64,000 nt of DNA from an uncultured Parvularculaceae bacterium (GCA_913055785.1 CAJXLJ010000012.1:1-64000), one strand, 5' to 3'; positions 27,820-36,826 are shown, counted from the stretch's first letter. Notes: generated from the letters alone by a model not told the origin. Made by a program: numbers and translations.

Positions 27820-29601
27820 TTAATGACGGCCCCGCACAGGTTTCGCATCTTCATTCAAGATACGCGCCGCTTTTGCGGGGTCAGGCGGCGGGAAGGCGGC
27901 GACAATGGGTGTTTCCTCCGCCGCATCCTCCTCTTCGGCGCCGTCAGCGAGCCTGACGTCCGCCTGACAGATGTCCGTTTCCCCGGCGTTCGGGAACAGG
28001 CCGTTCGCAGCGCGTTCCTGATAACAGGGCAGGGCGGCGAGAAACTCCTGGGGCTGATTGTGAGGGCCAGCCTCGCGGTAAAGCTGCGCGGTCTGGATGC
28101 CCACATAACGCCAGTGCCATGGCTCGTAGGTATCCTTGCCGGGAAGGTAATCATTGCCCGGGGGATAGGAGAGAATGAAGCCGTAACGGAATGCATTTTC
28201 TTCGAAGCACTGGAAGGCGCGATCGGTCTGGCGCATGAAGCGATCATTGACGTTAATATCGGTCGCAAGGCCGGTCTGATGCTCGGACACCCCTGCCGGC
28301 GTCACTGTGCCTCTGTCTTCATTCAGCTCATGCAGCACGCGCTGGGTCCGGTAGGACCGGTAACCCGATCGCAAAGCGATGCGCTCGCCGGACTCTGACC
28401 GGCAAAGCGAGATGAGCTGCGCCAACCGGACCGGCAGGTTCGCTTCGCGCGGATCGGCGTCCTGGTCAGCGGCAAGCCGGATCTTCATTTCATCGATGGT
28501 CGGGGCCTTGCTCGTCGGAATCGAAAACTCCGCTGCGGAAACAAGATCAGACGGCGCGTAGTCCGGCTCAAGCGGAAAGAATTGTGAAACGGGACGATTG
28601 ATGTGACTGCGACGGTCCAGCTCGCGATTGATCGCGTAGCGCTGGGCGCCGAAGGCGTCCTGAAACAGCCCGCGGATATGTTCGTATAGCGCCTGCGCTT
28701 CGGTGAAGCGGTTTTGTTGTTCGTAAATGCCCGCGAGCAGCTTGAGGTAAAGACTCAGATCCGGGCTGTTCGGTCCTTTGACGCGCTCCTGAGCATGGAA
28801 AGCGTCGAGATAGATCTTTTCCGCATCTTCGAGCCGGCCCATTTTCGCGTAAAGCGGTCCGAGGATCAGCGTCAGTTGCACCGTATTCTGATGTTCGGCG
28901 CCGAGAACGCGTTTGCGGGTCTCATAGGCGGAGGACAACAAGCCCGCCGCGGCATATTCGTTACCCTTGCGCATGCTGTAAAAGCCGCCAAGCGTCGCCA
29001 TGTGGTTTGTCGTCGCCAGCATTTGTTCGATGCTGCCGCTGCTTATTTTGTAAGGATCCGTGTGATTGATGGCGCCGGCGAAAACGCTGGCCGCATCGAT
29101 GACGCGATCCGCGTAATATAGAGAAAGCTCGTCATCCTCTGCGAGCGCCGGATCGGCAGCGGCGTCGCCCGCTAATTCAAGGAACGATGCGAAAATCGAA
29201 ACCGCTTCCTCGATCTTGCCAGCGAGTATGTAGGCTCTGCCAAGCCTGTTTTCGTAACCGACGCGATCGATATCGTTTATCTCATTGACCCAGCCGGAAG
29301 ACAGCGCCTCGCGCAGCAAATCGGCGCCGCGCTGATAACGCGCGCGGGCGACCTCGGCCTCCGCGACCCGCGCTTTCAGCGGCGCCACTTCTTCAGCGGT
29401 CGCGCCGTTTTCGATATGCAGGGTAATGGCGCGCTCGCCGAATGGCGCGGCCCGGCGCGGCGCGCCCGCCGCCGCCAGGGCGTCAAACCTGTCCTCCGCA
29501 GCATCCGGATCGGTGCGGACCTTGATGTCGAAATATGCGGTGTACGCTATCGCCAGAAGCAAAAAGGCCCCTGAAAAAAGCGTGGGCGAACGCAACGCCA
29601 T
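27820..29601 (-). CDS. Membrane-anchored TPR protein with VanY-type D,D-carboxypeptidase domain
   Basis: A 593-residue protein. One N-terminal membrane helix (SPTLFSGAFLLLAIAYTAYF) anchors it. A periplasmic helical region with TPR repeats follows (for example YAKMGRLEDAEKIYLDAF and LAGIYEQQNRFTEAQALYEH). The end is an M15B peptidase: SGYRSYRTQ, GVSEHQTGLATDI and EPWHWRYVG, supplying the zinc His, Asp and His. VanY enzymes cut the terminal D-Ala of peptidoglycan stems. I chose the ATG with GAGGGGAAG about ten bases upstream; a GTG at 29754 would add 51 unlikely residues and leave 11 bp to the divergent gene. Confidence 0.82.
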   Translation of the reverse strand: MALRSPTLFSGAFLLLAIAYTAYFDIKVRTDPDAAEDRFDALAAAGAPRRAAPFGERAITLHIENGATAEEVAPLKARVAEAEVARARYQRGADLLREALSSGWVNEINDIDRVGYENRLGRAYILAGKIEEAVSIFASFLELAGDAAADPALAEDDELSLYYADRVIDAASVFAGAINHTDPYKISSGSIEQMLATTNHMATLGGFYSMRKGNEYAAAGLLSSAYETRKRVLGAEHQNTVQLTLILGPLYAKMGRLEDAEKIYLDAFHAQERVKGPNSPDLSLYLKLLAGIYEQQNRFTEAQALYEHIRGLFQDAFGAQRYAINRELDRRSHINRPVSQFFPLEPDYAPSDLVSAAEFSIPTSKAPTIDEMKIRLAADQDADPREANLPVRLAQLISLCRSESGERIALRSGYRSYRTQRVLHELNEDRGTVTPAGVSEHQTGLATDINVNDRFMRQTDRAFQCFEENAFRYGFILSYPPGNDYLPGKDTYEPWHWRYVGIQTAQLYREAGPHNQPQEFLAALPCYQERAANGLFPNAGETDICQADVRLADGAEEEDAAEETPIVAAFPPPDPAKAARILNEDAKPVRGRH

Positions 29602-29765
29602 CGCGACCAGTCTTCCCCTCTCGAAGCCAACCCCATCTTCAAGATGCGACCCTAACATCGCCGCGCGCCAGAGGCGAGCCTTGAAAAGCCCTAATTTTCT
29701 GCGGTTCTGGCCAGATTGGGCGATTTTGGCTATGGCCGGCTCCTGATTGGACACCGGAGGCGAAA

Positions 29766-30503
29766 ATGGACGGGGCAGGGCGGCGGCGAATCTACCTGAT
29801 GCGTCACGGTCATGTGGATTACTTCAACGCAGCCATGAGCGATCCCAGGCAGGTTCCGCTGACCGAAGAAGGCCGTGAACAGGCCGCCGCGGCGGCCGAA
29901 GCGCTGAAGCACATCAGTTTTGATATCGCTGTCTATTCCGGCCTGCCGCGCACCCGTGAGACGGCGGAAATCGTGCTCGCCGCGCAGGACCGCCCGCCCG
30001 CTCTCCAGTCCTGTGAGGGGCTGGAAGAGCTTAAAAGCGGATGGATCAAGGCGAAAAGTCGCGAGGAACTCGCTGCGAGACTCGCCTATTCTTTTGACGC
30101 CGCAGGCGAGAATGGCGCGACTTTTCTTGAAGATGGCGAGACTTTCGACGGTGCGCAGAAACGGGTCGTCGCCTCTCTTCAATCCCTGATTCTAGAAGCG
30201 AGTTGGAAAACTGCACTAATCGTAGCCCATGAGGGCGTCAACCGGATTGCGCTCGGGTGGGCCTGCGGCGGCGGTTTGGCGACGATTTCCGCCTTTGAAC
30301 AGGACCTTGGCTGCGTCAATCTCCTCGACTTCGATGTTACGCCGGCGTCAGGTCGCGATGAACTGCAGATCGAGCGCGCGCTTATCAAGGCTCTTAATGT
30401 GACACCGTATGATTTTGTTAAACAAGGCCTTTCGCGGACAAGCCTGGAACATCTCTTCGATGTGGATTTCGGCGTTTCGCGGCCGGCGCGAAGCGACAGC
30501 TGA
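29766..30503 (+). CDS. Histidine phosphatase superfamily protein
   Basis: A 245-residue phosphoglycerate-mutase-like enzyme. The phosphorylated histidine is in IYLMRHGHVDYF near residues 9-20; the partner arginine is in SGLPRTRETAEI, and the second histidine in VAHEGVNRIALG. LTEEGREQA is also typical. Substrate cannot be assigned: cobalamin phosphatase, sugar phosphatase and PGM-like enzymes share these motifs. A GGAGG site precedes the ATG. It is divergent from the TPR-VanY gene. Confidence 0.85.
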   Translation: MDGAGRRRIYLMRHGHVDYFNAAMSDPRQVPLTEEGREQAAAAAEALKHISFDIAVYSGLPRTRETAEIVLAAQDRPPALQSCEGLEELKSGWIKAKSREELAARLAYSFDAAGENGATFLEDGETFDGAQKRVVASLQSLILEASWKTALIVAHEGVNRIALGWACGGGLATISAFEQDLGCVNLLDFDVTPASGRDELQIERALIKALNVTPYDFVKQGLSRTSLEHLFDVDFGVSRPARSDS

Positions 30504-30537
30504 CATCCCGACGGGCAGTGTCTTTTCCTCGTCTTTC

Positions 30538-30556
30538 AGTTTCAATAATTGAAACT
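30538..30556. terminator. Inverted repeat between convergent genes
   Basis: AGTTTCAA-TAA-TTGAAACT is a perfect 8-bp stem with a 3-base loop, lying between the convergent histidine phosphatase and cytochrome genes. It could end transcription from either side, but no clear U-tract follows on either strand. Confidence 0.3.
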
Positions 30557-30561
30557 CTGCG

Positions 30562-31203
30562 TCAGCCCGCCGGGCAATGGCCCCCGGCGGCGACCCAAGC
30601 TTCGGTGAGCGCGCCGAGCGTCGCCTGATCGCCGGGCGCGGATGTTCGGCCTTCGCCGGGCTCCCACGCCCAACCGACCAGATGATCAACGCCGTTATGC
30701 TCAACCAGATCTTCTAGCGAGCGCCCGCCGGTTCGTTGCGGATCTTTGAGCTGCGCGCAAAGCTCTGCAGGGGTAGCGCCAGCCCAGCCCATGAGCGCCG
30801 GCGCGAGAATCCACGGCGAGGCGCCCGGTATGGAGCCTTCCATGCTGGCGAAGGCGACATTGTGCGTTCCGTGACATGCGTTGCAGGTCATGCCCGGCGC
30901 GCCCATGCCGTCGGCGCGTATGACCGGCGGATTATGCGGGTGCATGTCATCGCCCTGTGTCGGCCCGCCGGTTTTCGGATGGCAATTGGCGCAGCGCGGA
31001 TGCAGCATGACCTTCGACATTTCCTCAAACAGCGCGGCGGCGCGAGCGCGGTCGTCTTCGATGTCTGCGAACGCCGCCGGCGTTGACAGGCCGTTTACTT
31101 CCAGAGGTCCCTTGAGAGCCTTGTCTTCTTTCGATCCGCCACATCCGGCGGCAAGCAGCAGCGTGATAGCGGCGGCGGTCAAGCGTAAGCGTATCGTGGT
31201 CAT
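30562..31203 (-). CDS. Di-heme c-type cytochrome lipoprotein of the molybdenum hydroxylase set
   Basis: A 213-residue lipoprotein. The lipobox LLAAGC sets Cys21 as the acylated residue, so it sits in the envelope facing the periplasm. Two heme-binding motifs are visible, CANCH at 71-75 and CNACH at 107-111. Its start lies 1 bp after the molybdopterin subunit stop, so it is in the same operon and very likely carries electrons from that enzyme to the respiratory chain. Similar cytochromes accompany isoquinoline- and aldehyde-oxidoreductase operons. Confidence 0.85.
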   Translation of the reverse strand: MTTIRLRLTAAAITLLLAAGCGGSKEDKALKGPLEVNGLSTPAAFADIEDDRARAAALFEEMSKVMLHPRCANCHPKTGGPTQGDDMHPHNPPVIRADGMGAPGMTCNACHGTHNVAFASMEGSIPGASPWILAPALMGWAGATPAELCAQLKDPQRTGGRSLEDLVEHNGVDHLVGWAWEPGEGRTSAPGDQATLGALTEAWVAAGGHCPAG

Positions 31204-31204
31204 C

Positions 31205-33403
31205 CTAGGCCCCCATGGACTTGATCATCGGCAGGCGCCGGGGCGTCTTGCCGGTCAACTTGCGAACAGCGTTGGCGACGGCCGGACCGATCGGCGGCAA
31301 GCCCGGTTCGCCGACGCCGGTCGGCGGCTCCACAGACGGTATGATCTCAACTTCGACATCGGGCATCTCGCTAATACGCAAGGCGCGATAGTCATGGAAA
31401 TTTGATTGAACGACGGCGCCGCCATCGGCCAGCGCCAGTTCATTGAACAACACCGCATTCAATCCGTAACCAATGCCGCCTTCCATCTGCGCGCGGATGA
31501 CATTCGGGTTGACTGGAACGCCGCAATCAACCGCGCACCAGACTTTGTGAACGCGGGGCGCGCCGTTTTCCAGCGAGACTTCTGCGATCTGCGCCACATA
31601 GGAACTGAACGACTCCACCGCCGCAACGCCTCGTGCGCGACCTTGCGGCGCCGACATGCCGCCCGCCATTTCGGATGCCTTGCGCAACACGCCGGCGAGG
31701 CGAGCGTCTTTTGGATCGCTCATCAGAGCGAGACGCCCTTCGACCGGATCCTTGCCGGCCTTTTCAAGCAATTCGTCGATAAAGGTTTCGACCGCATAGC
31801 CGGTATGCGTATGCCCGACAGAACGCCACCACAGGGTCGGGACGGGATTGTTGATGATGTGCAGGGAAACGTTGAAGTTCGGCATGTGGTAGGGAAGCAC
31901 CGATGCGCCTTCAAGCATCGTTGAATCAATGCCGTTCTGGATCATCATCGGTTCAAACGGCGTGCCGGCCGCGAACGACTGGCCGGCGACGACCTGTTCC
32001 CAGGCGATGATGTTGCCGCCGCCATCGAGGCCGCCTCGCAGGCGATGAGCGATCAGCGGACGATAATACCCGCCCCGGATATCGTCCTCGCGGGTCCACA
32101 TCACCTTGATCGGCGTTTCGCCGCCCGCCGCCATGAAGGCTTCCGCCGCTTCCGCCGCGACATGCGAAGTCGGTTGCGCGCGCCTGCCGAAACTGCCGCC
32201 CGCAAGCATGGTGTTGATCCGCACCATCGACGGGTCAACGCTGCAAACCGCCGCGACGGTTCCCTGATCGAGGGTCTGAATCTGACTGCCCATCCAGACG
32301 TCGACTCCGCCGTCGGCTCCACGTGCAATCACCGCGTCGAGCGGCTCCATCGGCGCATGAACAAGATAGGGGAAGACATACTCAGCCTCGAGTACGGTCT
32401 CGGCGCCGGAAAGCGCCTGATCGACATCGCCTAGCTCGTTAGCGACAGCGCCGCGCTGACGGGCGCGCTCAAGCCGCTCCTGCGCAAGCGCCTCGGTTGA
32501 CCGGGTTTCAGCCTCGCTATCGTCCCAGGCGACGTCAAGCGCCTTGCGGGCTTTCAGCGCCGCATAGGTATTTTGGGCGTAAACGGCGACGCCGGCGCTC
32601 AACTGCTTCACGTCGACCACGCCCGGGACGGCGCGCGCGCCAGCATCGTCGAAGGAGGCGGGCTTCGCGCCGAATTTCTTCGGCCGTTCGACCACGACCG
32701 TTTGCATATTCTCGCGATAGACATCGAGCGTGAACATCGCGGCGCCGGTGGATTTCGCGCCGGTGTCAAGCTTCGGCATATCCTTGCCGATATAAACGAA
32801 CTGGTCCGGGGTTTTCAGCACGGGATTTTCCGGAGCCGTCTGCGCCGCCGCTGCTTCAGCGAACTCACCGAACGCGCCGGTCCGTCCCGTCGCCGGATGA
32901 GATATCATCCCTTTCGAAACACTGATTTCTGCGGCTGAAACGCTCCACGCTTCTGCAGCAGCGGCGACCAGCATCGCTTTGGCGGCGGCGCCAGCCTGTC
33001 GCATAATCATGAACGAGGCGGCTATAGCCGTCGACCCGCCTGTGCCCTGAATGCCGCCAAGAACCGCATTGCCGTAAAGCGCAGCATTCGCCGGAGCGTG
33101 TTCGGCGCGGATTTGCGACCAGTCGGCGTCAAGCTCATCGGCAACAAGCGTCGCCAGCCCGGTCCAGGGTCCCTGGCCGAATTCTATGTGTTTAATCAGT
33201 ATCGTGACAATATTGTCAGAACCGATACGAAGAAAAGCGTTCGGGGCGTAACCTTCTTCTCCGGCCAGCGGGGTGAAGGCGCGGGCTGCTCCCGATTGCG
33301 CCCGTCCTTTGAGCGGCAGGACGGCGGCGACAACAAGACCGCCGGAACCGGCGAGGAAGGCGCGGCGCGAAGCCGTCGGCGTATCGTAAGGGGCCATAAT
33401 CAA
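31205..33403 (-). CDS. Molybdopterin-binding subunit, isoquinoline 1-oxidoreductase (IorB)-type, Tat-exported
   Basis: A 732-residue molybdenum hydroxylase subunit. The N-terminus has a Tat signal, SRRAFLAGSGG, followed by a hydrophobic stretch, so the folded enzyme is exported. The xanthine-dehydrogenase family pattern is present: GGIQGTGGST, LAGGSFGRRAQP, WWRSVGHTHTGYAVE, and GVGEPGLPPIGPAVANA, whose glutamate is the active-site base. The best fit is the IorB/membrane-bound aldehyde dehydrogenase branch; the substrate is not determined. The start overlaps the Fe-S subunit gene by 4 bp; an ATG two codons downstream is also possible. Confidence 0.9.
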   Translation of the reverse strand: MIMAPYDTPTASRRAFLAGSGGLVVAAVLPLKGRAQSGAARAFTPLAGEEGYAPNAFLRIGSDNIVTILIKHIEFGQGPWTGLATLVADELDADWSQIRAEHAPANAALYGNAVLGGIQGTGGSTAIAASFMIMRQAGAAAKAMLVAAAAEAWSVSAAEISVSKGMISHPATGRTGAFGEFAEAAAAQTAPENPVLKTPDQFVYIGKDMPKLDTGAKSTGAAMFTLDVYRENMQTVVVERPKKFGAKPASFDDAGARAVPGVVDVKQLSAGVAVYAQNTYAALKARKALDVAWDDSEAETRSTEALAQERLERARQRGAVANELGDVDQALSGAETVLEAEYVFPYLVHAPMEPLDAVIARGADGGVDVWMGSQIQTLDQGTVAAVCSVDPSMVRINTMLAGGSFGRRAQPTSHVAAEAAEAFMAAGGETPIKVMWTREDDIRGGYYRPLIAHRLRGGLDGGGNIIAWEQVVAGQSFAAGTPFEPMMIQNGIDSTMLEGASVLPYHMPNFNVSLHIINNPVPTLWWRSVGHTHTGYAVETFIDELLEKAGKDPVEGRLALMSDPKDARLAGVLRKASEMAGGMSAPQGRARGVAAVESFSSYVAQIAEVSLENGAPRVHKVWCAVDCGVPVNPNVIRAQMEGGIGYGLNAVLFNELALADGGAVVQSNFHDYRALRISEMPDVEVEIIPSVEPPTGVGEPGLPPIGPAVANAVRKLTGKTPRRLPMIKSMGA

Positions 33404-33861
33404 CCTCCCAACTTGGCGCTAGCGGCTTTCACCGCCTTGCGGATGCGCACATAGGTCGCGCAACGGCAGATGTTGCCTGCCAGCGCATTGTCGATATCCG
33501 CGTCCGTGACATTCGGCTTGGCGGAGAGAAGGGCAACCGCCGTCATGATCTGACCTGACTGGCAATAACCACATTGCGGCGTGTCGTATTCCGCCCATGC
33601 CTCACGCACGGCGTCCGCTTCGGCGCCCGCCAGCCCTTCGATCGTCACGACTTCGCCGCCTTCAACCGCCGAGACCGGCGTGACGCACGCGCGACGCGGC
33701 GCCCCATCGACATGAACAGTACAGGCGCCGCATTGCGCGACGCCGCAGCCGAACTTCGTGCCGGTGAGACGCATTTCATCGCGCAACACCCACAATAACG
33801 GCGTATCCGGGTCGACATCGACCGTTCGTTGTTCTTTGTTGACATTGATGACGAACTTCAT
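33400..33861 (-). CDS. [2Fe-2S] subunit of molybdenum hydroxylase (IorA-type)
   Basis: A 153-residue electron-transfer subunit. The plant-type cluster ligands are CGVAQCGAC with a later Cys (residues 39, 44, 47, 59). The second cluster uses CGYC at 97-100 and CRC at 132-134. It has no signal peptide, as expected for a partner that travels with the Tat-targeted large subunit. It is the first gene of the operon with the molybdopterin subunit and cytochrome. The 138 bp between it and the MobA-like gene contain no recognised gene. Confidence 0.94.
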   Translation of the reverse strand: MKFVINVNKEQRTVDVDPDTPLLWVLRDEMRLTGTKFGCGVAQCGACTVHVDGAPRRACVTPVSAVEGGEVVTIEGLAGAEADAVREAWAEYDTPQCGYCQSGQIMTAVALLSAKPNVTDADIDNALAGNICRCATYVRIRKAVKAASAKLGG

Positions 33862-33999
33862 CTTCCGCCCTCCAGGGTTGATGAGTCAAAAAACCGATAC
33901 GCTGAAACTATGAGCTGCGTGCGACAGCACTGTCCAGCGGCCTTGCGTTTACCGCGGATGAAAAAGCTGCAAGTTGAAAGGCTGCACTCACTTAAGATT

Positions 34000-34575
34000 T
34001 TAGCACAAATCCGCCGGAAAGTCGATATCCGCGAGCATGCGGGACGGCGCCGCAACGGCGCCGGATTGCGGAGCGTTGTGAATTATCGCCCTTGCGCCTG
34101 CGTCTCCTTGCAGCGCGCATAGCGAGCCAAACCAGCGTGCGGAAAAGCAGGCGGGCGCGGTTCGGCGGGCGCTGCAAAGGGAATAGGCGAGCCCCTCCGG
34201 TTCTGCGCGCGCCTTTTGCATCAGATCCGAGAAATGATCCGGCGTCACGAACGGCATGTCTGCAAGCGCAACAAGCAGATAGTCCGCGTTGCGAGACTTC
34301 GCCCAGTCTGCACCGCAGGAGAGCGTCGTCCCCATGCCCTCAGACGCATTTGCATTGATGAGAATATCATAACCAAGGGCTTCAAGCAGCGGCGCATGTT
34401 GGCGCGAGGCTTCGCCAAGCACGGCGGCGCGCCTCTCTGGCTCAGAAGCGGCGAGGGCCTTCGCCGCAGCGCTTAATACGGTTCCCGCCCCGAGTTCCGC
34501 ACCGAGTTTGTCGCCGCCAAAACGCGTAGAGGACCCGGCGGCCAGCAAGATCGCGACGACGCCCGTGTCGCTCAT
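34000..34575 (-). CDS. MobA/MocA-like molybdenum cofactor nucleotidyltransferase
   Basis: A 191-residue NTP transferase with AILLAAGSSTRFGGDKL at the N-terminus and VALADMPFVTPDHF in the middle, the Mg-binding aspartate pattern. Such proteins attach CMP or GMP to molybdopterin; next to a xanthine-dehydrogenase-family hydroxylase the CTP-using MocA role is the best inference. Its start overlaps the XdhC gene by 4 bp. Confidence 0.85.
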   Translation of the reverse strand: MSDTGVVAILLAAGSSTRFGGDKLGAELGAGTVLSAAAKALAASEPERRAAVLGEASRQHAPLLEALGYDILINANASEGMGTTLSCGADWAKSRNADYLLVALADMPFVTPDHFSDLMQKARAEPEGLAYSLCSARRTAPACFSARWFGSLCALQGDAGARAIIHNAPQSGAVAAPSRMLADIDFPADLC

Positions 34576-35534
34576 GGATGCGGCCAGTGAGACAAAACGC
34601 CGGCAAGCACAGAGACGGCGAGGGCGGAGGGATCGCGCGTTCGGGGCAGAAGGCCGATCGGCCCGTCGAGCCGGGTGAGCATCTCCTCGTCCACGCCTTG
34701 CCCGCGCAACACTTCGAGACGCGAGCTATGCGTCTTCCGGCTGCCGACTGCGCCGACATAAAAGGCGGAAGAATCAAGCGCGCGCGGCGCCAGCGCCAGC
34801 TCCCATTCACGATCGTGAAAAAGGAAGATGAACGCCGTCCACGGATCGATGTTGACATCGGGCGCTTGCCCCGCCGATTGCAGCAAATGTTTTTCGCCGG
34901 TTGCGCATTTTTCAAGGGTTTCGGTTTCCGGCGATATGGCGCAAAAGGCGTAGCCGGAAGCGGAAGCCACGCGGGAGAGAGCGATCAATTCGGCGCCGGC
35001 GCCGGCCGCGACGATGCGCAGGCGGGGTTGATAGGCGCGGGTAAAAACACTGTCGAGCCATTCTGATCGTGCATGACCGGATAGTGTCGCGCCATGGTCG
35101 CTAAAGTCGAGCGCTTGCGGTGCGCGCCGGTCGAGCGCCGTAACGCAATCATCAAGAACGGCAGGATCAAGGTCGACCGTATAAAGAACATCGACGCCGG
35201 AGCCGCAAGGCAGTACGACATCAAGATACTTCGATCCCTTGCCATAGCGAATGACGCCGCCGGCTCCGCGTTCCAGGGCGGCGCGTGCTTCTTCGATGAT
35301 CGCGCGTTCAAGGCAGCCTGACGAAATCGACCCAACGGATCGGCCGTCTTCAGCAACCGCCATTTGCGCGCCGATTTCACGCGGCGAGGACCCGTCAATG
35401 TCAACCAGCGTGATGATCGCCGCCTTGCGGGCGGCCCGGCGTTCGGCAAGCGCAAAGGCGAGAACGTCCCGGCCTGATGGATCAAAGGCGGCTGCGTTGC
35501 ACTTCTTTTCAATGGAGGTGACGTCGTCCAGCAT
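34572..35534 (-). CDS. XdhC/CoxI-family cofactor-sulfuration and insertion protein
   Basis: A 320-residue protein. The N-terminal XdhC_CoxI domain shows ITLVDIDGSSPREIGAQMAV and SISSGCLERAI. The C-terminal XdhC Rossmann domain has RIVAAGAGAELIALSR, then DSSAFYVGAVGSRKTHSSR and GLLPRTRDPSALAVSVLAGV. These chaperones receive sulfurated molybdenum cofactor and insert it into xanthine-dehydrogenase-type enzymes. An upstream TTG two codons earlier is the alternative start. With the MobA-like gene it forms the maturation pair for the adjacent hydroxylase. Confidence 0.9.
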   Translation of the reverse strand: MLDDVTSIEKKCNAAAFDPSGRDVLAFALAERRAARKAAIITLVDIDGSSPREIGAQMAVAEDGRSVGSISSGCLERAIIEEARAALERGAGGVIRYGKGSKYLDVVLPCGSGVDVLYTVDLDPAVLDDCVTALDRRAPQALDFSDHGATLSGHARSEWLDSVFTRAYQPRLRIVAAGAGAELIALSRVASASGYAFCAISPETETLEKCATGEKHLLQSAGQAPDVNIDPWTAFIFLFHDREWELALAPRALDSSAFYVGAVGSRKTHSSRLEVLRGQGVDEEMLTRLDGPIGLLPRTRDPSALAVSVLAGVLSHWPHP

Positions 35535-35580
35535 GCTCAATTAGTGGCAGAGGCGGGGATAGGACACAAGAAAGCCGGAG

Positions 35581-35719
35581 TGGCGGAGGGGGAGGGATTC
35601 GAACCCCGCGCGCCATTGGCGCGCAAACTTTACGCGGGGGTTCGGCCAAGCTTTCTCGCTAAGCCGCTCGTTCTTTTCCTACAGAAAAATGCTGGCGGAG
35701 GGGGAGGGATTCGAACCCC
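35581..35719 (-). repeat. 27-bp direct repeat of the tRNA-Ser 3' end
   Basis: The 27 bases at 35581-35607 exactly repeat 35693-35719, which encode the T-arm and acceptor 3' strand of tRNA-Ser with CCA. The first copy lacks any matching 5' acceptor strand, so it is not a second tRNA. The 85 bp between copies hold a GCGCGCC-AAT-GGCGCGC hairpin. Duplicated tRNA 3' ends are left by integrases that use tRNA genes as attachment sites; a scar or minimal att remnant is one explanation, slipped duplication another. Confidence 0.6.
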
Positions 35720-35780
35720 CGGGACCGTGAAGCCCAACGGTTTTCAAGACCGCCGCATTCGACCACTCTGCCACCCCTCC
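35693..35780 (-). tRNA. tRNA-Ser (anticodon TGA)
   Basis: An 88-nt class II tRNA with encoded CCA. The acceptor pairs GGAGGGG with CCCCTCC, discriminator G. The anticodon arm is GCGGT-CTTGAAA-ACCGT, giving TGA (codons UCA/UCG/UCU). A long variable arm is present, and the T-loop is TTCGAAT. Its 3' end is repeated just downstream. Confidence 0.95.
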
Positions 35781-35959
35781 GCAGGGGAGCCGCGCTTCTA
35801 TAGCGTCAGATGGCCCACTGCAACATCCAGGGCGGCTTTCCCCCGCCGGCCGTAACGCCACAAACAGCATTAACGCAAGTTTAAGACATTTTAAGGCTTT
35901 CTGGGAGGCGAGGATCCGTTCTTCCCCTTCACTTCAGATTGGCTACGATAGCAGCGTAT

Positions 35960-36826
35960 ATGTCATTCCGGTCCTTACAGAACGTCATTCTTACCGCCTT
36001 GCTGCTCGCCGTCGTCGGCTGTGCGTCCGGCTCGGGCGGCCGTATCGCCGAGCCATCACCTCATTACAAGGTTGGATCGCCCTATCAGGTAAACGGGCGC
36101 TGGTACCAGCCGGCTGAAGACGACGCCTATGACAAGATCGGCGTCGCCTCCTGGTACGGGCGAGACTTTCACGGACGCAAGACCGCCAATGGCGAAGTCT
36201 TCGACATGAACCGCCTGACCGCGGCGCATACGACGTTACCGATGCCGTCGCTGGTCGAGGTGGAAAACCTCGAAAACGGGCGACGGATCGTCGTCCGGAT
36301 CAATGACCGCGGTCCCTTCGCCAGCGACCGGATTATCGACCTGTCGCGCGCTGCGGCGCGGGAACTCGGTTTTGAACAACAGGGGCTTGCGAATGTCCGG
36401 GTAAGATATGTCGGTCCCGCCGCGCTGCCCGGTCAACAGCTCTCAAGACCAGTCGTCATGCAGCAACCGGCGCGGAAGCCTGTGCAAGCTGCGCCGGTCT
36501 CCGTCGCAACGGGTTCGCCCGCCAGCGACAACGCCGCCGGGCTCAGGACGGGCCTGCAGAACGCGGCTGCATCCCCGCCAGCGCCAACGACGCTTTATCT
36601 CATCCGCATCGCCGCGCTTTCGAATCTCTCGAATATCGACCGGCTGAGAGCGGAAATGGCGCCCATCGGCCCGCTCAGAATGGCGCGCGTCGACAAGCCT
36701 GACGGCGCTGTCGTCTATCGCATCAATATGGGCCCTTACGCGGATGAAAATGAGGCCCTCGAGCGCTTGGAAGCCGTCCGCAAAGCGGGTTATGGTGACG
36801 CCTCGCTGATTGTCATCTCGTCCTGA
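35960..36826 (+). CDS. rlpA: RlpA-like septal ring lytic transglycosylase, lipoprotein with SPOR domain
   Basis: A 288-residue lipoprotein: signal MSFRSLQNVILTALLLAVVGC with Cys at the lipobox. The double-psi beta-barrel domain carries GVASWYGRDFHGRKTANGE and IVVRINDRGPFASDRIIDLS, with the catalytic Asp in NDRGPF. A linker rich in Pro, Ala and Gln leads to a C-terminal SPOR domain (LYLIRIAALSNLSNI to YGDASLIVI) that binds denuded septal glycan. RlpA cleaves glycan strands lacking stem peptides. A TTG seven codons upstream is an alternative start. It heads the conserved rlpA-dacC-tmk-holB series. Confidence 0.92.
   Translation: MSFRSLQNVILTALLLAVVGCASGSGGRIAEPSPHYKVGSPYQVNGRWYQPAEDDAYDKIGVASWYGRDFHGRKTANGEVFDMNRLTAAHTTLPMPSLVEVENLENGRRIVVRINDRGPFASDRIIDLSRAAARELGFEQQGLANVRVRYVGPAALPGQQLSRPVVMQQPARKPVQAAPVSVATGSPASDNAAGLRTGLQNAAASPPAPTTLYLIRIAALSNLSNIDRLRAEMAPIGPLRMARVDKPDGAVVYRINMGPYADENEALERLEAVRKAGYGDASLIVISS

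Noticed and set aside
35581-35680. A second tRNA-Ser
   Set aside because: Only the 3' half is present; no GGAGGGG 5' acceptor strand, D-arm or proper anticodon arm could be folded.
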